64,000 nucleotides of DNA from Novakomyces olei (taxonomy: Eukaryota > Ascomycota > Novakomycetes > Novakomycetales > Novakomycetaceae), in assembly GCA_016906335.1 (NCBI GenBank), contig JADEYG010000002.1, positions 620,001 to 684,000 of the forward strand. Direction: 5' to 3'. A program made the translations under genes and the position numbers. The notes under the pieces were generated by a model, which was not told the origin of the DNA, made no database searches, and was given only the letters and a program-made list of their open reading frames with translations. How positions within the stretch are numbered: the first letter of the stretch is position 1; every line of letters begins with the position of its first letter. Of the stretch, positions 11,111-23,156 are shown piece by piece.

Positions 11111-12230
11111 TCAAAAACCATTCATGAGCTGCGACAGAACGAAGAAGGATATCGGGATATTTCTAGTGGATTCGCTTTGCGCTGGGTCACCTATGGCCGT
11201 TGGGTCTGGTAATGATTTGTGCAATTAGGGTTAACTCGCAGAGTCTAATATAAGAATACACAACAAGCTTTCTCAATATTAACATACCTAATTGTTATGA
11301 TCAATATTTCTAGATTTAATACAGCGTCATTTTAAACACATAAATGATGGTTGAGCAGGTCACTTTTAATCATATCATCGTTCGTCCCAAATTAAACGTC
11401 ATTTTCTTTGCCTTCAGTGATTTTGAAGTACCGTTAAGCATCTCTTAATTTTTAAAACCGCGATTGCTAATAAAAACGTGGAACGCGTGAACGAAGAATT
11501 ATATTCATGCTGGCAGATGATTATGAGAAAAGTATTTAATGTAGCTGTTTTGATGTCGCTAGTACGCAATATCCTTGAAACGACATAAATTGCCTACTAG
11601 TTTTGCCTTTTCACCTTTTCAAATTTTCAAAGAACTGGCCCCTTCTTTGATTTATTCATTGCCATATTGCCCTTGACATGGCTAATGTATACTATATTAA
11701 CCCTAATAAACCCTAATCGTTTACTGTGCAAACTAGTTAGTTGCCTTTCATTTTTCTCTTGACCGTGCGACACCTTATCTAATCAGTAATAAATCAGCGA
11801 TAAAGCCTCGTATTCCCAAACAAGAATCAAATTATCAATCGATTAATCAATCAATCAATTTAATCGAAAAAATCTATTTCACTAAATAAATTAAGTTGAG
11901 CGCGGACGCAATTTTCGGTGGTTGTTTGTCCAATTTTAACGCTAAAATATACAACGTAAATTGGTCTTCTCTCCTTTTGGTCTCGTCCACTATCGACTGA
12001 ATTATTTGGATAATAATTCTGCGCATCGCAATTGGTGAATGCCACAGTACGAACCTTGTTTCATGCGCTTCGCGAGGTGGTTGATTTGATCAAATAAACA
12101 TACGGGATCCAATCACTCTTGAGCCAGATTTTTGAATTTGGCAGTCGAGAGGCATTTACTGAAGAAAGTTGTTGAATAAAAAAGCATTATTTGTTTGGCT
12201 GTTTATACGCAATCTACAAATTAACCCAAA
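11111..12230. promoter_or_regulatory. Divergent promoter ZW10-like / HIS7
   Basis: A 1.1-kb AT-rich gap. TTAGGGTTAA lies at about 11225, some 115 bp upstream of the ZW10-like start. AACCCTAATAAACCCTAA lies at about 11699, some 520 bp upstream of HIS7. ATTAATCAATCA repeats occur at about 11840. I did not find a clear TGACTCA Gcn4 site. No gene seen. Confidence 0.5.
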
Positions 12231-13979
12231 ATGACGCAGTCTGCGACTACAGTGACAATCCTAAATTACGGTGCGGGAAACGTCCGTTCTCTCGTGAACG
12301 CGGTAGAACGTGTCTGCCCCGGAGCACAAGTTGCTTGGGTCAAGAGTCCGCGGGATATTGAAACGGCACAGATCTTGATCTTCCCTGGTGTCGGCGATTT
12401 TGGGTACGCGGCACGGAGACTTCGAGAGCAAAATCTCGAGTCGGCTCTAAAGCAGTATATTAAAGACGGAAAACCCTTTCTCGGCATCTGCGTGGGCATG
12501 CAAGTCCTGTTTGACGGCTCACAGGAATCCTCAGAGCCGGGGTTAGGGCTTATACCCGGAACCTTAGAGAGGTTCAATGATCAAGACAAAGCGGTGCCGT
12601 GTATTGGGTGGAACAGTGTGCAATTGGAGAATGCTGAGCAAACTGCTGAGCCTGAAGACAATGGAATAGCGGACGGGCAAAAATACTATTATGTCCACTC
12701 GTACTTTGTACCTTTTGCGCCTGTACGGGGCTACGCGCTGGCCAAATCAAGGTACGGGTCGCAACTATACGTGGGCGCAATTATGCACGGACGTAACTTT
12801 GTCGCCACACAATTCCACCCAGAGAAAAGTGGGCCAGCTGGTCTTAAAGTCATAGAAACATTTCTCCTGAATCACTATGGTGGAGACAGGTCTCGGATTG
12901 TTGAGGATATCGACAGGATTGAGCGAGACATGAAGCATAGACAGGACGTTTCTAGTGACACTGCTCTAAAGGCTGATACTAGTATTAATACTACGTCTAC
13001 TTTTGCCAACAACCTGACCCGCAGAATTATAGCGTGCCTCGATGTTAGGAGCAACGACAATGGAGACTTGGTTGTTACTAAAGGCGACCAGTACGATGTG
13101 CGGGACAAGGCAGCAGGTGGAAGTGTACGTAACTTGGGCAAGCCAGTAGCATTAGCGCAACGTTACTACGACGAAGGAGCCGACGAAATAACATTTCTCA
13201 ATATTACATCCTTTAGAAACTTGCCTGTTCACGATGCCCCCATGTTACAAGTTTTGCGAGAAGCAGCCAAGACTGTTTATGTGCCCATGACTGTTGGTGG
13301 AGGTATCAGGGATGCAGTTGATCCGGATGGAACGCGATACTCGGCTCTCCAAGTGGCAGCTATGTACTTTGATTCAGGAGCAGATAAAGTATCTATTGGC
13401 AGTGACGCGGTACTCGCTGCCGAGGAGTATTATAAAAATATAAAAAATAACATTGGGCAAGAAGGATTGACTGGCTCAAGTGCAATTGAGACTATTTCAC
13501 GTGCTTACGGCCGGCAGGCAGTTGTTGTCTCTGTAGACCCCCGGAGAGTTTACGTCCACAGTCCTCAGGAGGCTCCTAGCCACCATGTTATTCGTGTCTC
13601 GAGACTCGGGCCGGAAGGCCAGCAGTTTGCCTGGTACCAGTGCACAATAAAGGGAGGCAGGGAAGGCCGAGATGTAGACGTTTACCAGCTGGTAAGGGCG
13701 GTTGAGGCGATGGGAGCGGGTGAAATTCTTTTGAATTGTATGGATCAGGACGGGACGGGCGATGGGTTTGATACGGATCTTATTAAGAACGTCAAAGAAG
13801 CCATAAGGATCCCTGTAATTGCCTCCAGTGGTGCTGGGAACCCGGAGCATTTTGCACAAGTTTTTAATGAAACTGGATGTGAGGCAGCTCTGGCCGCTGG
13901 GATTTTTCATAAGAATATCTGCTCAATTGCTTCAGTGAAAGCGTACCTTGCGCGTGTGGGTATCATTGTGCGAGATTGA
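12231..13979 (+). CDS. HIS7: HIS7, bifunctional imidazole glycerol phosphate synthase (HisH-HisF fusion)
   Basis: A single exon of 582 residues, the usual length for the fungal fusion. The enzyme makes IGP and AICAR from PRFAR and glutamine in histidine biosynthesis. The N-terminal class I glutaminase (about 1-215) has the oxyanion strand ILNYGAGNVRSL, the nucleophile Cys87 in GICVGMQVLF and the His-Glu pair in FHPEKSG. The linked (beta/alpha)8 cyclase begins at RRIIACLDVR and shows GADEITFLNIT, VPMTVGGGIRD, DKVSIGSDAV, MGAGEILLNCMDQDGTGDG and PVIASSGAG. All catalytic regions look intact. The stop lies about 10 bp before a 360-bp hexamer array, so its 3' UTR probably contains repeat. Confidence 0.98.
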   Translation: MTQSATTVTILNYGAGNVRSLVNAVERVCPGAQVAWVKSPRDIETAQILIFPGVGDFGYAARRLREQNLESALKQYIKDGKPFLGICVGMQVLFDGSQESSEPGLGLIPGTLERFNDQDKAVPCIGWNSVQLENAEQTAEPEDNGIADGQKYYYVHSYFVPFAPVRGYALAKSRYGSQLYVGAIMHGRNFVATQFHPEKSGPAGLKVIETFLLNHYGGDRSRIVEDIDRIERDMKHRQDVSSDTALKADTSINTTSTFANNLTRRIIACLDVRSNDNGDLVVTKGDQYDVRDKAAGGSVRNLGKPVALAQRYYDEGADEITFLNITSFRNLPVHDAPMLQVLREAAKTVYVPMTVGGGIRDAVDPDGTRYSALQVAAMYFDSGADKVSIGSDAVLAAEEYYKNIKNNIGQEGLTGSSAIETISRAYGRQAVVVSVDPRRVYVHSPQEAPSHHVIRVSRLGPEGQQFAWYQCTIKGGREGRDVDVYQLVRAVEAMGAGEILLNCMDQDGTGDGFDTDLIKNVKEAIRIPVIASSGAGNPEHFAQVFNETGCEAALAAGIFHKNICSIASVKAYLARVGIIVRD

Positions 13980-13988
13980 TAAGATAAC

Positions 13989-14402
13989 ATAAATATAAAT
14001 ATAAATATAAATATAAATATAAATATAAATATAAATATAAATATAAATATAAATATAAATATAAATATAAATATAAATATAAATATAAATATAAATATAA
14101 ATATAAATATAAATATAAATATAAATATAAATATAAATATAAATATAAATATAAATATAAATATAAATATAAATATAAATATAAATATAAATATAAATAT
14201 AAATATAAATATAAATATAAATATAAATATAAATATAAATATAAATATAAATATAAATATAAATATAAATATAAATATAAATATAAATATAAATATAAAT
14301 ATAAATATAAATATAAATATAAATATAAATATAAATATAAATATAAATATACATGTAATTGTAATTGTAATTGTAATTGTAATTGTAATTGTAATTGTAA
14401 TT
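13989..14402. repeat. Composite hexamer array (ATAAAT)n then (TTGTAA)n
   Basis: About 60 near-perfect copies of the hexamer ATAAAT (13989-14350) change abruptly, through ATACATG, into about eight copies of a second hexamer, TTGTAA (to 14402). It lies in the gap between the convergent 3' ends of HIS7 and PMI40. The 'ORF' it makes on the minus strand (alternating Tyr-Ile) is an artefact. Confidence 0.95.
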
Positions 14403-14541
14403 ATGCAATGTGCGGCCTGGATATGTGCATTAAATGTCTTACAAAATACATCTTGTATGTAAGCCTATCCTATACAGCACTCAAAAAAAAGTTATTTAAA
14501 TGAACTAAATGATTATGAAAATTCAAATATTAAACGATTTT

Positions 14542-16210
14542 TCATGCCTCCACGAACGCCCGGTATACGATTAAATCGTCATGCATCGAAGTATTCGATA
14601 TTTCCATTGACTTTTTCGCGGCAATAAACAAGACAGTGCCCATAGCCAAATCCTCATTCCCTTCAACCCCAGCTAAAGCGTACCCAGATCCGCTCGTGAC
14701 TATAGCAATACTGGGTCCATTGAGAGCCTCAATCTTTTGTGTTCCCCCCGCGGGAATTGAACTTAGCAAGACACTGAATTCCTTGATAGGAGGATCAAAA
14801 AGAAGACAAGTGCCGTTGCCAGAAGCCCGTGCAAATTTAGAAGGCGTCATCTTTTGCGCTTCGGGTCCAGCGGAATTGTAAGTAAGCATCCGTACTAAAT
14901 TGTGCACGTCTTTAAATTTGGGAGTAAAGCCGGCACGCACTACATTATCACTTGCAGCCATACACTCTACTACATCTCCGGAAACATAAGCGTGAGGGTC
15001 ATTTGCTTGCAGGTACATTGCTTGGCCGGGTTGCAAGTGTACAAGGTTGAGGATGAAAAGACAAAACAATCCAACGTCCCTCGGGAATTGATCATTTAAT
15101 TCGTGAACGAGGCCAAAAATCTCTTCATCGTGCGATTCACGGGCAAAAGCAACCAATTCATCAGCACATTCTGCCACAGTTTCCGGTGACTGGGTCATTA
15201 AAGCATGAAATAGGGATTGTAAAGCGGTTTTGCCTGTGCTCGTTTGTGATTCCTGTTCATTGCTTGTCGCTTTAACGAACTCATTGTGGGCTTTCCCTCC
15301 GACTACTTTAGCTAGAGCTGGTATTTTATTGAGGAAATTGGCGATTTCTGATAATGGTCTGAATCCGCATAAGCCGGTGAAAGGTGTGATAGCGATTGTC
15401 ATCTCTGGTTTATGATTGCCGTCTAACGTTAGTTGTGTCGGAGAGTTGATGGGCTATGGCAAGATGAAAAAAATAATAATAATTAAATCCTGGAAGAAAT
15501 ATCATAAGAAATATAGGCAAATAAATTTGGCAAACATGTTTGATTTGGAGATTCCACTGTCGTCCATTTGCATAAATGACAGATATTTAAATCCAGCGGC
15601 CTTACCTTTGTAATTCTCAGGATCAGACTCGTGCAACTGCTCAGCCAGTGATCTGTCAGGGTGCGCTTGAATAGAAAGCGCTTTCCGTATCGACAAAATC
15701 TTGAATAAAAAAGGCAATTCGCCATGTGCATCGGCAAGACCGGCACTGCTTTCTGGATTCTGAGCCAAGATCTCGCTCAGCAGCCGACCAGATTCCACAT
15801 CGCGTGAAGGCGCGGACGGATGAGTTCCCATCCATAGCTAAATGTAAGAGACCCGAAACGCGTAAACGTAATTATCTTGAAACTAATTTTAAAGATAGAT
15901 AGACGAAAACAAGGTAGTAAAAAGACCGATTAAAGTTAAATCAATTGCCCAATTTGACAAATAAAAGGTGAAGAATCTTTTAATTATCCTCAAAATCGAA
16001 AAATTAATATCAAACATACTTCAGCGTACGGTTTTTCTTCTTCAATAGAAAAGCCTTCAGTGCCAGCAGCACAACGCGCTGCAAAAGAATCCGAGCCGAT
16101 TTTTCCTTTCCAAAAGTCAGTATCGGCTAATGAGACGATACATTAAACAAATTACCCCAATCGTATTGCTGGCAGCTGCAGCGCAGCCTTAGCATATCGG
16201 CACCAGGCAT
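14542..16210 (-). CDS. PMI40: PMI40, mannose-6-phosphate isomerase
   Basis: Exons are 16210-16156, 16105-16020, 15837-15606 and 15422-14542, giving 417 residues, and all four phases close. The enzyme interconverts fructose-6-P and mannose-6-P and feeds GDP-mannose and N-glycan precursor synthesis, so it works upstream of the dolichol pathway represented here by SEC59. Landmarks are QQYDWG|KIGSDSFAARCA across intron 1, KPYAE|LWMGTHPSAPSRD across intron 2, KILSIRKALSIQAHPDRSLA with the zinc-ligand region, NYK|DGNHKPEMTIAITPFTGLCG across intron 3, and the C-terminal cupin with AGFTPKFKDVHNLVRML. The start is MPGADMLRL; an alternative Met lies five codons downstream. Confidence 0.97.
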
Positions 16211-16282
16211 ACTGTGGAGTGAGAAAAGGATAAGTGGAGTATGTGACTATAAATGATCTAAAAATATACGGTGTGTTTTAGC

Positions 16283-17225
<943 letters not shown>

Positions 17226-17419
17226 GTAACGTTGAAAAGATTGTAAAAAAAAAGCGAGATTCAGATATAAATTTAGTATCAAGCTTGTCCATAATAAATT
17301 GAAAACATTATTCTTATATGGAGACTTTGACGCGAGTCGGGTATCGCTCCACGGCGATCCCCGCAAGCATAATGTGCATTTTGTAAGCTCGACGGGCATA
17401 ATCAAGCAAACCAAAAGAA

Positions 17420-18382
17420 ATGGTCTCGCGCCGAGCGTTGTACAACAGCACTCTGGCCGCTGGCGCGGTGGCAACAATATTAATAATTTTTGTTTTCTCA
17501 AACACACGGGCCATTCAGCCTTCGTCTTTATCAGTTCGGCTTTTTGTCGGTGTAATGAGCGGAGTGGAAGACTTTGAAAGACGTGCGCTATTGCGAATGG
17601 CTTATAACGAACAAATGAAACGCGTTAGGCCTGGTGATTACGTGGAAGTACAGTTTGCTATGGGAGAAACCGACGACCCTGTAGCGAAAAGTGCTCTCGC
17701 CATAGAGAACGCGCATTATCACGATATTCTTACAATTGCATTGCCAGAATCTAAACGCTCTACTGCCTTGACGTATCCTTTGGCTCGGGTATGTTTTTGA
17801 TCCCGTCTTTTAAAGCTACAGAGAAATTAACTCAACTAGCATCTCGGAGCTTTTCTCGCTCCCAGGGACAGGAGTCGCAACGATTTCAATTATGGGCTGT
17901 TTATAGAAAGCGATTCCTATATTGACTTGTTACTGCTGGCGGATACTTTGCGCTCATTGGCTCCGGCAACGCGTGTCTTTCTTGGCAGTACGGCAGCCGA
18001 GAGCAAGGCTTATGTGCTTTCGTGGGATATGCTGAGCCTTATCTCCAAATTTCGAGATCCCGCGCACATCGGCCCTGGAGAGGACACAGACCTGGTTCCA
18101 AAATGGCTGCAGCAAATCGACGCGTATCGGTACGCGTCATGTGCTAACGCGACTTTTGTCTCTGCTGCTCAGTGGGAAAAAGCATATATCGATGGTGCTA
18201 GGCTCGTGGCGCATAATCTTACAAGCACAAGGGCTCTTCTTGAAGTTGCGGGGCTCATGAGGGAAAGCGATTACGCTTGGCGGCCGGATGCGCCTGCACA
18301 AAGAGACCCTGATTACTACTCATCCCCTTTCAAAAACTTGAAGAGCCTCAAAACGCCTTATCGTGAGCCATTGGACGCTTGA
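17420..18382 (+). CDS. GT31-type (galactosyltransferase-fold) Golgi glycosyltransferase
   Basis: Exons are 17420-17788 and 17840-18382, giving 303 residues. The 51-bp intron runs GTATGT to AACTCAACTAG. It has type II topology: a short N-tail, a membrane anchor (AAGAVATILIIFVFSN, about residues 14-30), then the lumenal domain. Family marks are SVRLFVGVMSGVEDFERRAL, VEVQFAMGE, FNYGLFIESDSYIDLLLLAD at the nucleotide-sugar DxD position, KAYVLSWDMLSLI and GPGEDTDLVPKWL, which corresponds to the G-x-ED block of beta-1,3-galactosyltransferases. The DxD is ESD rather than DDD. Donor and acceptor cannot be predicted. The gene starts about 195 bp after the LTR structure, so its promoter overlaps that insertion's edge. 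Confidence 0.82.
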
Positions 18383-19039
18383 AGAATAATACACTCGGGT
18401 GCTTTTATACAGCTATAGACGATTGTTTTGCTTTTGTTATTATGATCATGATTATGATTTCTTTCTATTTATGCCGATAGAGACTTTTTGCGGAGCTTTT
18501 GAATTGAGAATGAAAAGTTTTGGAAGCGGACCAGCAGTGATACAAAACAGAGACGCGATTGTCAGTGTATTAGAATTACATCACGTTATGGAGCGGGAAC
18601 CCATAACCACGACTCACTTTTTTTGCTAGAATTTTAAAAGACAGGCATTTGCTGTGCCAAAATGAATACAGATTGATATTTAATATACTGGGGACAATAC
18701 TCAGTGTCTTGCTATATATAAAGCTTTAGAGAATTCAATTGTTGAGACAGACAAGAATAGCCGTGTTGACTCCTGAACCTATTGTAGATTTTTTATGTTC
18801 AGTTGCGAATAATAAATACAAAATATTAATATCGGCGGCTATATAAATTAGATAGCATGTAAAGGTTATACAGCGTAAAAGCTATATATACAGAAACATA
18901 AAGTTGTAGAAGTTTTACAGTTTTACAGTTATATTTAAATTTTAATAAAATAATAGCAGAGTAATGCAAGTTCAAGCGTAACACTAAAACAGAGCTCGTT
19001 TGACATTTTGCTCTTGGAGTGTATGGTTATTCATTTCTA
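18383..19039. other. AT-rich intergenic region
   Basis: This is the 3' region of the glycosyltransferase and the promoter of the GON7-like gene. No array or gene supported. Confidence 0.5.
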
Positions 19040-19264
19040 ATGGATAAAGTCACTGCAGAATATCGCGTCGGCGATAAGATTCAGCAGACCTTCGCGGAAG
19101 AAATTGATGCTGCGGACGGTGCTACAGACGCTCAAAAGCTTTACGCACTACAGACTGCAACACTTAAACTCGCCGATGATATAAACTCAACGCTCACGGA
19201 ACAAATGAAGGCGGAAACGGGCGTAGACAAGGCTGACGACGATGAGCAACCTATCGTTTTATAA
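19040..19264 (+). CDS. GON7: GON7-like small subunit of the EKC/KEOPS complex
   Basis: A 74-residue ORF from ATG 19040. A longer in-frame reading starts only at GTG. The N-terminal strand VTAEYRVGDKIQQTF, a loop, and a helix ending INSTLTEQMKAE reproduce the fungal Gon7 pattern (YxxG...F, then a helix with (D/V)N-x-LTE-x-M). Gon7 pairs with Pcc1 in the KEOPS complex that makes the t6A tRNA modification. The end is acidic. The family is short and divergent, so the call is moderate. Another small acidic helical protein cannot be excluded. Confidence 0.6.
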   Translation: MDKVTAEYRVGDKIQQTFAEEIDAADGATDAQKLYALQTATLKLADDINSTLTEQMKAETGVDKADDDEQPIVL

Positions 19265-20870
19265 TAACGGACATTTGTTATTTTTGTTCAGAGTGATTCA
19301 GGGATAAGGAAGCGTTCTGCCTTTTGTTTTTTGGTACAACGCAAACGCAGCATCAGAATGTGAAGAAGGTAGGGTAGGGAAATGTATGAGAATGTATGGC
19401 AGACTTATGTTATGTGGAATAAAGTACGACAGAATAAAGCATGGTAGGCTCTTTCGGTTTTGGATAGGAGATAAAATGTGTTTACTGTATGGAGTCAATG
19501 GACCCGTGTCTAGCTGCCGAAACGTGACGACTCGTGTCCCATCAAGGTGAAGGCCTCATCAAGATGAAGGCGAGCAATCGTCACTGCTATTGGACTCAGG
19601 CCAAGGTACTAGATCCATACCTTTTTCCGGGAGCAATTTGCGCTTTACACAGCCGCTTACATACGTGGGTGGACGCTACGATTGCGGCCACGATTCGCGC
19701 TTTACTATGAACCGGGTCGAGACCGTGAATACATTTACTTGATTACGGCTATGTACTCGCTGAAGAGCACAGCGCTGTACGGAACGTCTCTCACAATTTT
19801 GGGGCAGCATATACTTCTTTGTAGCCTCTTTTACCTTTGGGATGGAAAGGCTCTGCCCTGGAAGTACTACTGGGCCATTTCCAGTACCGCGCTTGGCCTT
19901 GTGAGAACCGCTGTATTCGTCCATCACGAATCTGTTACTAAAACTGCTCTTGCTCTCCCGCAATTGCTCCTGCAGGGCCAGCTTGCGCACCCAACTACAC
20001 TGGCCAGTGTTTATGCGGGGTTCTCAGCCTACCCGGTTCCGTTCAGCCTGCTGTCGTTTTTCCAGGTTCTCTTATCAGAAACTGCTACGCGAGCAGGCGG
20101 GCGCTAAATGGTCGTGTCGCGTTCGCACGCCTGGGGGGATTGCTTAAGGGCTACGTCATTGACCCGGTATGGAAGTTCAAGCTTGATTGTAAAGTATGGC
20201 AGGAATTTGATGGTGCTGGGCAAATTTTACGTTTCAACTTTTACGGAAAATACAAGCAAATGCAAGTTGTTTGCTTAGGTCCCGCAAATTTGGGGCAAAT
20301 TATGGTGTTTTATGGCACTGCTTTCACATTTCTCTTTGCATTCGATCACAGGAGTAGGGTCTCTATATTTTTCAATTATGTTTGGGTTGCGTTTGGCGTC
20401 ATTTATGATTCTTTAGCGTAACATGTCTATGCTATTAACGTGTTCTTCTACAATGCTAATACTGCTAAAAGAACATGATGTATTGACGTCAATGGTCTAT
20501 CTTTGCCGGAGCAACAGCACTATACGGGCGTTGCTGGATCTGATGCTATTGTGCAAACCCTTTTGCGCCTCGGGCTCGACGAAGTGTTTTGTGATTTCCG
20601 GGTAGCCGTATGCAACACCGATGGATTGACATCTAGTTTTTCGCTCCGGCTATTCGTGCGGCCATGGATATCCGTAAATTCGAACGTCCTGTAAAGGAAA
20701 TTGTTGTGCAGGCGTATCTCACGCCATTAGCCGTACTTTTAGCGTCTCCTCTGGCGTCAGTGCTGAGGCAGTTGTTTCTTCCGTTATCGCTACTGCATAA
20801 CGCCTCTGTGTAATTTTTATGTCTGCTAGAACTCTCAATAGATCTATTCAATTGACCCTGTGTGAACATT
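19265..20870 (+). pseudogene. Apparently decayed membrane-protein coding region, family not recognised
   Basis: Several stretches look coding but sit in different frames with stops between. One is a hydrophobic frame around 19650-20107 (EYIYLITAMYSLKSTALYG, then LPWKYYWAISSTALGLVRTA). Another is a second frame about 20000-20421 (LLKGYVIDPVWKFKLDC, then LGQIMVFYGTAFTFLFAF). A third is about 20640-20812 (AIRAAMDIRKFERPVKEIVV, ending LPLSLLHNASV). Short introns could explain some switches, but I could not close the phases. The hydrophobicity suggests a multi-pass membrane protein, perhaps a cell-wall synthase. I could not establish the family. Confidence 0.4.
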
Positions 20871-23156
20871 GTCGCCGTTCAAATTAGCAGTGTTAGCGTG
20901 TATTATGAATCAGTATGAACGAAGTAGAATAGCAAATCAATGAAGTGAAATCTTTGTAACGAGTACCTGTTAAGTCGTTTTTAAAAACAATAAAAAGCCC
21001 CTGAATTCCCTTAATTCCAAATCAAACTGTTGAGCAAAGTTAGACAATGGCAATGTGCCGACAAACCTTCTTCTGGTCCATGATGAACTTGATGGCACCA
21101 TGAACCATTAGGAGGAATGTCGGCTTTGTCGATTGTCAAAATCGAAAATGATGACTGGCAACTAATGGAGACCATGCAGCACTGTACTTGTCCAAAACAC
21201 GAACGTGTAATAGCCATTGGAGAAAGCCAGGGGGCCACAAGCGATAGAGTCCTGCCTGAAGTACTAAGTAGGCGGTGTCCCACCAAGACGCTGAACAGTC
21301 CATAGCACTCACCACCATGACAGCACAACCACCAGGTTTGAGAGCTTCCAAGCGAGCCATTATCGCTGCGAAGTTGAAACAAGGGTTATGCCGGACACAG
21401 CAGATATGGAAAAGACAGTGGGTCAAGGAAAATCGTGTCCCAATAGTCCGTCGAACTCACCTCTCAAACTTCAATCTGCCACCAACATCCTTCAGCGGAA
21501 AACTAGCCCCTGTCCCCAATAAAATTGAGCGGAATATGGTCCGGGCCTGAAGCATGCAGTCCCAGAGGAGGGGGCCACTGCCCCAAGATATTGCAAGAAG
21601 ATCCACAAATAACCTCACAAATCCCATACGAGACAGCAGCCTTCCCCTGGTTATGAACATTCCACCAAGCGGAATACTAGCCTCTACCCTCAGTCCAGGA
21701 TGTTATCCCTGAGTGGAGCAGGGCCCAGCAAAGAGGGGGGATGGTCCGGTCCTCGGGATCTTGGAAGATGAAGATTCAAGAGTGCGAAAGCGCCTTGCTT
21801 TATACCCTCGGGAAAAGGCCTCAATTTAACAGCGAGCACAAAAGCATTCAAATGCCTCAACTTCAATTACCAAAGTAGGACATGTGCTCGAAACCGTACC
21901 ATGGGCGATCCTGTTTTCGTTACGATTAGCCTGTTTGGGTTATATAGGGGACACGATGCTGCATTCTTATTGGTCAGAATATATTGGCTGGGCACGTTTT
22001 CGTGCCTATTCTGCCAAAACAAGTAACATGCTTTACTTGCTAGTCATGTTTCTGTGATATACCTTAATATAATAAATGTTTAGTGTTATACAGGACGATT
22101 ATTTTCAGGATTTGCTTCCTTTTGAGATTGCAGTCCCGTTTTTGTGACTCTGGTCTGAAAACACGATTGTCTCCAAGATCAAAAACGATGTCAGAAATTA
22201 AAATTGAACCAAAGTCTGAGGCAATTATTTGTATACGTATTTGTTGTCTTTTATTTTGAGGGAGAAAGTTTACATGTACAAGGTCGAGACGAATTCCGCT
22301 TGCTTTGCAACCGGACCTAGTTGCCGCCCTCTTATTTAATTTTAATTTTTTTTTATAATCTATTCTACAATTTTTTCTTCCCTTATTTTCGTTTTGTTCT
22401 TTTGTAGAGGCTGAAGTGTGGACGCCTCCATGTGGATTTTCAATAGAAACTGGGCCTGCGTAGGCACGGTTGGCGTTTTATAGGGGCTCAAGTCCGGGGC
22501 TGTTTCAATCACTTGCGTAGCATGTTTTAATAATGGTATAATTGCAGTGAAAAACAACGTGATAAATTGATCATCAAACTTGTTTCATTTTTCGTGAGCA
22601 TAAACAATATTGAAACCAATACTAAACTTGTTACGTTACGTAACTGATACGAAAATTCAATATATTGAAGTTAGCGAAAAGAGCTTTGATTAAAGCATAA
22701 CAGCCAATAATTGAATTTAACTGAAAAATCTCTTTGGCTTTTCCAAGAGCGCGAATAAAAATGACGAATGTTGTGAGCAATCAACCCAAAAGAGAGCCCA
22801 AAAAACTACTTTAAACTCTAACACTGGCTGTAGGTTTGACATGGATTTGTGCATTTTACATTCATCTGATCTGCATTTATTGTACAGTAGTACAGTGGTA
22901 AATCGTCTGACGTTGGCAAAAATAGCCCGCCTCTAAATTAAATATGTAATGTATATTATGTGTTTTAATTTTTGACTGTTTTTTGTTAATTATAAATAAT
23001 TCTGTACAATGTCTTTTCGTTTATACAATATTTTTTCTTGATACATTCTTTTTTCTTTCAACATTCCTTTTTCTTTTATATGTGTATAGTGTAAATGAAT
23101 GTACGAAACAATCTATAACTATCTGTATCTGTATAATATCTCGTCGCGTTCACATT
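20871..23156. other. Gene-poor region with an unassigned GC-richer block (about 21000-21900)
   Basis: The block at 21000-21900 is richer in GC than its flanks. On the minus strand it has a short stretch (21382-21136) with EALKPGGCAVMVV, reminiscent of a SAM methyltransferase strand, then YLVLQAGLYRLWPP. The glycine-rich motif I is missing, and overlapping frames are equally open. A minus-strand TATAAAGC at about 21810 looks promoter-like. The rest (21900-23150) is AT-rich with no convincing gene; a 65-codon minus ORF at 22360-22557 is unsupported. Confidence 0.35.

Noticed and set aside
13932-14408. 158-codon minus-strand ORF of alternating Tyr-Ile
   Set aside because: It is only the hexamer array read in frame.
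19682-20421. Remnant of a beta-1,3-glucan synthase (FKS)
   Set aside because: A few short similarities (for example FSAYPVPFSLLS) came to mind, but they are not collinear enough to name the family.
22360-22557. 65-codon minus-strand ORF
   Set aside because: Readable but without a start context, partner exon or recognisable family.
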